Positions 60,601 through 64,000 of a stretch of 64,000 nt of DNA are shown piece by piece. A program made the position numbers and the translations under genes. A model generated the notes under the pieces. That model ran no database searches. It was given only the letters and a program-made list of their open reading frames with translations, and was not told the DNA's origin. This DNA comes from Lophius americanus (taxonomy: Eukaryota; Chordata; Actinopteri; Lophiiformes; Lophiidae), in the NCBI GenBank assembly GCA_037951165.1, contig JBBDHG010000127.1, forward strand, positions 3,171,001-3,235,000, read 5' to 3'. The first letter of the stretch is position 1. The number at the start of each line of letters is the position of its first letter.

Positions 60601-60749
60601 CTACTGTCCGGCTAACCTCCGATCTTTTACACACTGTTGTTAATTTTGCTCTCCGGCTCCTTGTTTTTGAAACTGTCTTCACGCTACAGGACGGAGGCAC
60701 CCGGGGCCGCCGTAGTGCCATGGAGGCTGACCTCAAAATGAAGAAATAG
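45622..60749 (+). CDS. brd8: Bromodomain-containing protein 8 (19 coding exons)
   Basis: Subunit of the nuclear NuA4/TIP60 histone acetyltransferase complex, also known as a thyroid hormone receptor coactivator. The spliced CDS is 2319 nt, 772 aa; exon coordinates are given in the separate entries and all junctions keep frame. Residues about 15-65 form the SANT-like region (EPWSVREKLCLASSVMRSGD...NWVSVSRAIKPF...QKHC), followed by a charged coiled-coil segment (exons 5-7), a Pro/Ser region with DDSPQK and ATPPPSPLLSELLKKG, an acidic middle, and one bromodomain in exons 15-17 with the hallmark PMDLS, DIMLMFQNAVMYNSSDHDVYHMA block. The end DGGTRGRR...KMKK matches the short human BRD8 isoform, which lacks the second bromodomain. 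Compared with human BRD8 the middle region between the SPRL motif and VSYTGEELDFETVGD is much shorter. Its neighbour on the right is convergent. Confidence 0.97.
46240..46336 (+). CDS. brd8: brd8 exon 2
   Basis: Acceptor TTTACACAG, donor GTAAAT. Encodes KHKILNVGPTEPWSVREKLC, the start of the SANT-like region. Confidence 0.95.
47446..47484. repeat. Perfect 12-bp inverted repeat
   Basis: ACAATGTCTGTT, 15-base loop, AACAGACATTGT. Confidence 0.85.
48461..48946 (-). mobile_element. Unclassified TIR element carrying an ORF
   Basis: Left end TCTCCGCCAAGG (48461) and right end CTTTGGCAGAGA (to 48945) are near reverse complements. On the minus strand an 86-codon frame (48485-48745) with ordinary amino-acid composition starts MGVFKSLFDDPLGVKLWAQ. 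Just upstream (48830-48884) lies a stretch bounded by a TTGTTAG acceptor and a GTAGGC donor. No domain could be named with confidence. The 3' part (TTTGATGCGAATCCGTC...GAAAACACAACAT) resembles dispersed fish repeats. Confidence 0.5.
49371..49440 (+). CDS. brd8: brd8 exon 3
   Basis: Acceptor TTCTTCCAG, donor GTGAGA. Encodes VSVSRAIKPFSEPGRPPDWF, nearly identical to human. Confidence 0.97.
49557..49606 (+). CDS. brd8: brd8 exon 4
   Basis: Acceptor TTTCTCAG, donor GTCAGT. Encodes HCASQYSELLEATEAP. Confidence 0.95.
49717..49839 (+). CDS. brd8: brd8 exon 5
   Basis: Acceptor GCTCCAG, donor GTACAT. Encodes KRKRGEKGEVVETIEDVIVR. Confidence 0.95.
49919..49999 (+). CDS. brd8: brd8 exon 6
   Basis: Acceptor TTGGCAG, donor GTAAGA. 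Encodes KLKKEVDLIQIGHMDSQL. Confidence 0.95.
50000..51019 (+). other. brd8 intron 6, partly repeat
   Basis: A dispersed repeat covers about 50088-50400; the remainder is AT-rich without recognisable content. Confidence 0.55.
50088..50400. mobile_element. Dispersed teleost repeat
   Basis: AGTGTGTAAGGCCCATTTTTGCTGCCAAAGCAGCATT, GCATCAATAAGTCTTAGGCGC and CCACTTCACCAGTCGTTC...ATCACAAGTTGGACTTTGTCAAAATC follow a pattern seen in many fish introns. Family and orientation not assigned. Confidence 0.5.
51020..51084 (+). CDS. brd8: brd8 exon 7
   Basis: Acceptor CACCTCAG, donor GTAGGT. Lys/Glu-rich coiled-coil segment ending KRKATETAYQ. Confidence 0.95.
51452..51618 (+). CDS. brd8: brd8 exon 8
   Basis: Acceptor CCTCACAG, donor GTAAGA. 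Encodes ARQAVKNTPKRQ and a Thr/Pro-rich stretch. Confidence 0.94.
51733..51918 (+). CDS. brd8: brd8 exon 9
   Basis: Acceptor TTGTCCAG, donor GTGAGA. Encodes DDSPQKRLLTQKATPPPSPL and LSELLKKGNL. Confidence 0.95.
52122..52215 (+). CDS. brd8: brd8 exon 10
   Basis: Acceptor ATATCAG, donor GTAAGA. Poorly conserved linker; it keeps frame between exons 9 and 11. Confidence 0.85.
52419..52561 (+). CDS. brd8: brd8 exon 11
   Basis: Acceptor TGTTGCAG, donor GTACGT. Encodes AVSYMGDELDLETVGDIIAI, matching the human acidic motif. Confidence 0.95.
52562..53366 (+). other. brd8 intron 11
   Basis: AT-rich, no coding segment or recognised repeat. Confidence 0.6.
53367..53799 (+). CDS. brd8: brd8 exon 12
   Basis: Acceptor CTTCAG, donor GTGGAC, chosen because the next exon then stays in frame. 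Encodes VDDSGEALDAAAVEAALSLC and LPGPWE, then a variable acidic region. Confidence 0.9.
53889..53926 (+). CDS. brd8: brd8 exon 13
   Basis: Acceptor TCCCACAG, donor GTAACA. A short exon encoding DSEDSSVSGKESK. Confidence 0.8.
54004..54203 (+). CDS. brd8: brd8 exon 14
   Basis: Acceptor AATTCAG, donor GTAGGT. Glu-rich, with EGPYLSE and ADSLASSPASSSQ, matching human EGYLSE and ADSIPSSPASSQ. Confidence 0.95.
54327..54362. repeat. 16-bp hairpin, 4-base loop
   Basis: GCTGATGGAGGCAAAA, loop TAAG, TTTTGTCTCCATCAGC. One G-T position, otherwise fully paired. It lies in brd8 intron 14. Confidence 0.9.
54606..54698 (+). CDS. brd8: brd8 exon 15
   Basis: Acceptor GCGTCAG, donor GTGGAG. Encodes CGEDQEAVQAQKIWKKAIML and WRAAANH, the first bromodomain helix. 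Confidence 0.97.
54699..55531 (+). other. brd8 intron 15
   Basis: No coding segment or recognised repeat. Confidence 0.55.
55532..55600 (+). CDS. brd8: brd8 exon 16
   Basis: Acceptor T9AG, donor GTAAGA. Encodes YASVFLQPVSDDIAPGYHSI, the bromodomain ZA-loop region. Confidence 0.97.
55846..56131 (+). CDS. brd8: brd8 exon 17
   Basis: Acceptor GCTCCAG, donor GTGGGT. Encodes PMDLSAIKKNIESG and the MYNSSDHDVYHMA segment, including the acetyl-lysine-binding Asn of MYNSS. Confidence 0.97.
56788..56813. repeat. Perfect 11-bp inverted repeat
   Basis: AATCCATTCAA, loop AGTC, TTGAATGGATT. Confidence 0.85.
57349..57393. repeat. 9-bp tandem array AGTCACATG
   Basis: About five units of AGTCACATG; the last ends in CACGTG instead of CACATG. 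The unit overlaps produce several TGAGTCA (AP-1) motifs and CACATG or CACGTG E-boxes. Open frames across it give Ser-His-Glu or Ser-Cys-Asp repeats and are artefacts. Confidence 0.93.
57976..58970 (-). mobile_element. Tc1/mariner-like element, decayed
   Basis: Left terminus CAGCAGTGTTAAAAAGTATTGGACCC and right terminus GGGGATCCAATAGTCTTTCACAG are imperfect inverted repeats of Tc1-type. On the minus strand between about 58570 and 58150 transposase fragments are readable: a helix-turn-helix stretch like YSAVSKFLGLHRSTVRQMI, then LASIKVRVHFSIIQKTVKLN, GIHEKMLRKKPLLTQNNIEA and WENIPWTDN. The DDE catalytic region beyond this is missing and stops and frameshifts interrupt the rest, so it is inactive. 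Confidence 0.8.
59175..59219 (+). CDS. brd8: brd8 exon 18
   Basis: Acceptor TCCTGCAG, donor GTAAGT. Encodes DSVPMASPAFLLSLF, matching human DSVPMGSPAFLLSLF. Confidence 0.95.
59220..60689 (+). other. brd8 intron 18
   Basis: No coding segment found. AT-rich first half (59400-59950), then pyrimidine-rich toward the acceptor. Confidence 0.6.
60690..60749 (+). CDS. brd8: brd8 exon 19 (terminal)
   Basis: Acceptor CGCTACAG, stop TAG. Encodes DGGTRGRRSAMEADLKMKK, the tail of the single-bromodomain isoform. Confidence 0.95.
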   Translation, partial: DGGTRGRRSAMEADLKMKK

Positions 60750-62055
60750 TTCACAAAACAAGTCCCTGGGAGAGACAAAGAGACACTCTTGGAGAAGGTG
60801 GAGCTGAATACCCACTAATCACCTAGGTTGTTTTCTGAAGAGGACAGGGCAGTCTCTGTGTGATTGCTGTGTTTGTGGGAACATACTCACACTTATTCAT
60901 CAGGGTTTGTATGAATGGACATGTCTGTCAGTGAGTGAGACGGATGGAGAGCTCTCCAAGTGTATGGGTTTCACTGCAGGCCACACAAGCAAGAGCACCG
61001 CTTTCCCCAAATATAATTTCACCAGCGAAGGTAGTCGTGCATAACGGCCTGGCCCTCGCAGAGGAGAACAGCCAAGAGAAAGGAACCATCACCAGCAAAT
61101 GTTTGTTTGGGATCAAACAGAGGACAGGTTGAGTCCCACTTTTCAGATTTGCTCACGTTGACTTACGGATGCATGAATACTGCTACTACAGGTGTACTGC
61201 AACCAAGATACTGGATTTATATGAAGTTTGAATACTTCAAAATGTGATTCTGAGATTCAAAGAACATCGATTACAAATCTAAACAATTGCATTTTGAATT
61301 TTCTGATAATGTACGAAAGGATGTCTGTCTTCATGAGGAAAAGGTGACCATGTCATCAAACTTGTGGCTTTTGTCTGCTTTGCTTTAAGGTGTGAGAATG
61401 TCCTTGTGGTTGTCTATGTTTCAGCCCATTAATGGCAAATTGTATTTAAATGTAACTAATTATATCGAAGCAAGACTTAGTTTCCATTACATTCAGGAAA
61501 CTGAAAGATTCTTCTGTCAGAATTCCACCACGTGACTTAGCCGGAGAGTTGGCCTGAGGGTTATGTTAACGGTGTGGAACTACCAGTATGAGGAAGAGCC
61601 CTTCTAAAATTGTTTTTTTCATTCATGTTCTACAACATTGATATGGATGTGCTTGCTTTGGTTTTTGTTTTTTTCACTCATGAGGTCGCTGTTCAGGGAG
61701 TTCATCAGAATTTGAAATTGAACATAAATGAGTAGCTCTCTTTTCAGAATTGGAAAATCAAGCGTAAGTATAAACAGTATTTAAAATTCATGTTTTGTTT
61801 ATTAATGGGCTAAAACATATATAACAACTTGTTACTGAACCAGTGTTGATGCAACCTTACTCATGTAGACTGTAGCCAGTGTGCTATGTAGATATCAGGA
61901 GAAACATGTTGGTGTAGTTGGTGTTAGATGGAAGTACAAGAATAGTTTTGTACCTGTGAGATGGATCACGTTGAGTTTTGTGTTTGGCTAACAGATACAT
62001 GTAATAATGTGTTCTGTTGTATATTTGTTAAATAAAGATTTGTTCTAAAACTAAT
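60750..62055 (+). other. brd8 3' UTR
   Basis: Runs from the stop to just past AATAAA at 62031. No coding content; the 65-codon frame at 60935-61132 has no recognised domain. Confidence 0.65.
62031..62036 (+). terminator. Poly(A) signal, brd8
   Basis: AATAAA followed by a T/G-rich stretch (GATTTGTTC...TTTTGAAGAGCTTGTTTG). Confidence 0.65.
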
Positions 62056-62404
62056 CTTTTGAAGAGCTTGTTTGCTCACAGTGGAAATGAATTTGTTTAT
62101 ACCTAAGAATATTTCACTTTATAGGGGGATAGTTTTGCCACATGACTTCCAGAATAAAACTTGCATGCAACCAAATGAACTTATGGAAATGATTTGGCAT
62201 TAGAAATGCTGCTTAACGCCTTCCCTTCATAAATGACAAGAAACTGAAGTTTGGAATCGTAGGGTTGACCTCAAATGTTAGCAGCAGTTGTCATTTAATT
62301 GTATGCATGTATGCATGTTGGAAGATGCGGTACATATTTCATAGTGAACAATCATTTCTAGTATGTTACATATACACTCATCAAAGAACACTCAAATGAA
62401 AGGA
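62056..62404. other. Convergent intergenic gap
   Basis: About 350 bp between the predicted poly(A) ends of brd8 and the DDIT4-like gene. No feature seen apart from a short GTATGCATGTATGCATG repeat near 62300. Confidence 0.5.
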
Positions 62405-62424
62405 CATGATCAAATCTGTAACAT

Positions 62425-62430
62425 TTTATT
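62425..62430 (-). terminator. Poly(A) signal, DDIT4-like gene
   Basis: TTTATT on the plus strand, AATAAA on the minus strand, about 360 bp after the stop codon. Confidence 0.6.
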
Positions 62431-62787
62431 TTCAACTGCATAAATAACAAATAGTACAGTTCCTTCCAGATTGAGGCCTGCCCGTTCATGGAAGAAAATA
62501 TTTACAGTGTACAGATTCGACATTATGTGCAAAATATCGTAGTCAGTTTAGCCATGTAGAGTGTAGAAAAAAAATGTTTTGCCTCCTGGCCGTCATACAA
62601 ATGAATGAATGCATGACCTAAACATCTAGATTTCTTTTTGAATTAATAAAACAAAAACACTCCCATTTTCCAGTGCATTCCAGACCAAACATTGGGCATG
62701 AAGTCTGTACATTTCAGATATAAGTAGGGAAAAACATCCACACGAAAAGGTAAACAGTGGCATAGAGTAACACCTTGAACTTCACTC

Positions 62788-63233
62788 CTAGTTGAAGTCA
62801 TGAATGACGGGGCTGGCAGACGAGTAGAGCTTCCTCTTCACCAGACGATACTCCGGTCTCAGCTTCAACACTTTGCTGGTATCGAAGATGTGCATGAGCG
62901 GCGGCCAGCCGTCGTCCTTGTCTGCTCTGAAGATCACAGAGACTTCAAATGTCGGGGTGACACTTTGGTCAGGGATGATGCTCCCAACAGACTTCAAGCC
63001 ATCTTTGCGCTCAACATAGACCATGATGGAGGCCCCTCGGAGCCCACAGGGCTCATCAGCAGAGGAGCGCACGACGTCCTGACCCACCCTTGCAGTCATG
63101 TGGCGAGGCAGCATCAGCATCTGGCACTGAAGGATGGAAGTTTTAGCCTCTGTCAGACAGCGTTCTATCTGGTCGGTCACATCCTGCTGGAGGAGACGTT
63201 CTTCTTGCTCCAGACCAGCATCCATATTGGCAC
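62788..63233 (-). CDS. DDIT4-like exon 2 (terminal)
   Basis: Acceptor TTCTTCAG, stop TAG at 62788-62790. Carries the whole family domain. Confidence 0.93.
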
Positions 63234-63760
63234 CTGAAGAAAGACGGAGGTATCGGAATAAGTTAAAGCCATAACAGTAAACACATTCAATACAAGTTGA
63301 ATAGCAATACTGGGGTTCACTTTGCATTTCCACATTCCAGGATATTCAATACTATTTTGAGCGTTGCTCATCATTTTCACTTCAGCCTTGTCAAAAATTT
63401 GACGCTAAACTAAAATCCAGTCATCATCATCATCATCATCATAGGAAAAAGTGTAGCAGCGGCTGAGAGAGAGTGAACCTGGTTAACTACACCAAATCCA
63501 CCCCTTTCTACACCCGCAGGGTCTGATAGTTCCACTTGGTTTTAATGTCATAAATTTGTTAATCAGTTCAGCTTTAACTTACGCAACGAGCTGTTCTCTG
63601 TTTCGTCGCAGCTTTCGACGCTCCCCCGCCGGGCTGAGGTAGTTCTTCGGCCTGAAGATGTCAGCTGAGAGAAGTACTTTCCTATCATGGTTACGACGCT
63701 TTTTTCCTCCGACAGAACGGGCACTTTGTGTCTGAAGAGCACAGCCGTGGTATACACCAT
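62788..63760 (-). CDS. DDIT4/REDD-family stress protein (2 coding exons)
   Basis: Expected to be a cytosolic inhibitor of mTORC1 signalling acting through TSC1/TSC2, induced by stress, as known for DDIT4 (REDD1) and DDIT4L (REDD2). CDS: 63583-63760 joined to 62788-63233 on the minus strand; 207 aa. Residues about 67-207 form the family domain: LLQQDVTDQIERCLTEAK, LPRHMTARVGQDVVR, the diagnostic EPCGLRG, the PTFEVSVIFR strand and the C-terminal RLVKRKLYSS. The N-terminus is Ser/Thr-rich, with GSVESCD resembling the human DDIT4 Ser-rich segment. The start at 63760 has A at -3 and G at +4 and lies downstream of a TATA box. The frame from 63960 begins upstream of the TATA box and is not used. It cannot be assigned clearly to ddit4 or ddit4l; DDIT4 and DDIT4L fit about equally. 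Convergent with brd8. Confidence 0.88.
63234..63582 (-). other. DDIT4-like intron
   Basis: 349 bp, with a (CAT)n/(ATG)n run at 63421-63441. Confidence 0.8.
63583..63760 (-). CDS. DDIT4-like exon 1 (coding part)
   Basis: MVYTTAVLF... to ENSSL plus one base; donor GTAAGT. Joins in frame to exon 2. Confidence 0.82.
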
Positions 63761-63822
63761 CCTGGTTCCTGTTCCTGAAGCTCCGGTGTCTCCTCGAGGC
63801 GGTAGTTCTGTGTGTTATCCAT
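63691..63822 (-). other. uORF overlapping the DDIT4-like start
   Basis: A 43-codon frame starting MDNTQNYRLEETPELQ with T at -3 and G at +4, in a different frame from the CDS and ending 69 bases inside it. It lies in the predicted mRNA leader close to the cap. Confidence 0.5.
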
Positions 63823-63868
63823 GTATTGTGTCAGTGGGGTAGAACGGCTGTGAGACGCGAGCGCGGAG

Positions 63869-63876
63869 CTTTTATA
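63869..63876 (-). promoter_or_regulatory. TATA box of DDIT4-like gene
   Basis: TATAAAAG on the minus strand, 109 bases before the ATG; predicted start site about 63840-63846. Confidence 0.75.
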
Positions 63877-63886
63877 CCTGCTGACA

Positions 63887-63895
63887 GTTGCATCA
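63887..63895 (-). promoter_or_regulatory. C/EBP-ATF response element (CARE)
   Basis: TGATGCAAC on the minus strand, an exact fit to the amino-acid/ER-stress consensus TGATGNAAN, just upstream of the TATA box. DDIT4-family genes are known ATF4 targets. Confidence 0.6.
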
Positions 63896-63910
63896 GCTGA
63901 GGGGCCAAGT

Positions 63911-63919
63911 GGGCGGGGC
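63911..63919. promoter_or_regulatory. GC box
   Basis: GGGCGGGGC, an Sp/KLF-type site about 35-45 bases upstream of the TATA box. Confidence 0.6.
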
Positions 63920-63934
63920 TTCACCGGTTCAATC

Positions 63935-63945
63935 GGGAAAGTTCC
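63935..63945. promoter_or_regulatory. NF-kB-like motif
   Basis: GGGAAAGTTCC, one base longer than the usual GGGRNNYYCC. Weak support. Confidence 0.25.
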
Positions 63946-63974
63946 AGCATCACGCAACATCCACAGTCATTGCA

Positions 63975-64000
63975 GCGAGAGAGAGAGAGAGAGAGAGAGA
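63975..64000. repeat. (GA)n microsatellite at window edge
   Basis: GCGAGAGAGA... continues to the window end. Confidence 0.9.

Noticed and set aside
62800..63237. 145-codon plus-strand frame
   Set aside because: It is the antisense shadow of DDIT4-like exon 2, with no domain of its own.
63691..63960. 89-codon minus frame as the DDIT4-like start
   Set aside because: It begins upstream of the TATA box and is out of frame with the family domain. Only its downstream part (from 63822) may be a uORF.
1..64000. CRISPR array, phage or bacterial defence system
   Set aside because: No spaced direct repeats and no prokaryotic genes; the genes are intron-containing vertebrate genes.

Overview
The window looks like nuclear genomic DNA from a teleost fish. 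Three protein-coding genes with GT-AG introns encode vertebrate proteins, and the introns and spacers carry fish-type repeats: tRNA-derived SINEs, hAT-like and Tc1-like DNA transposons, a decayed LINE, and long TG, TA and G tracts. There is no operon-like packing, phage or CRISPR array. Species cannot be read from the sequence. All calls rest on reading the sequence and remembered family features, with no database search.

Layout. 1-5480: repeat-containing spacer with a broken LINE reverse transcriptase (3730-4505) and several hairpins. 5989-40317 (+): a 9-exon glypican of the GPC4/GPC6 class (560 aa, GPI-anchored heparan sulfate proteoglycan), with a 22.2 kb first intron and an 8.6 kb second intron, followed by a 3' UTR to about 43.1 kb. 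43.1-45.6 kb: AT-rich spacer and the brd8 promoter region. 45622-60749 (+): brd8, 19 coding exons, 772 aa, with an N-terminal SANT-like region and a single bromodomain, ending in the short-isoform tail; 3' UTR to about 62.05 kb. 62788-63760 (-): a two-exon DDIT4/REDD-family gene (207 aa), convergent with brd8, with a TATA box, an ATF4-type CARE motif and a GC box upstream and an upstream ORF overlapping its start.

The three genes do not form one pathway. The glypican acts at the cell surface as a co-receptor for Wnt and other morphogens. Brd8 is a chromatin reader of the NuA4/TIP60 acetyltransferase complex. The DDIT4-type protein is expected to restrain mTORC1 under stress.

The most unusual signal is non-coding. 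At least eight short inverted repeats, mostly with perfect 10-16 bp stems and very short loops, plus a 30-bp-arm hairpin resembling a miRNA precursor, lie scattered through introns and spacers, far more than chance predicts. Other points are a pair of related 656 and 566 bp terminal-inverted-repeat elements in glypican intron 2, an unclassified TIR element with an 86-codon ORF inside brd8, an intronic 9-bp tandem array that strings together AP-1 motifs, and stress-response motifs with a start-overlapping uORF at the DDIT4-like gene.
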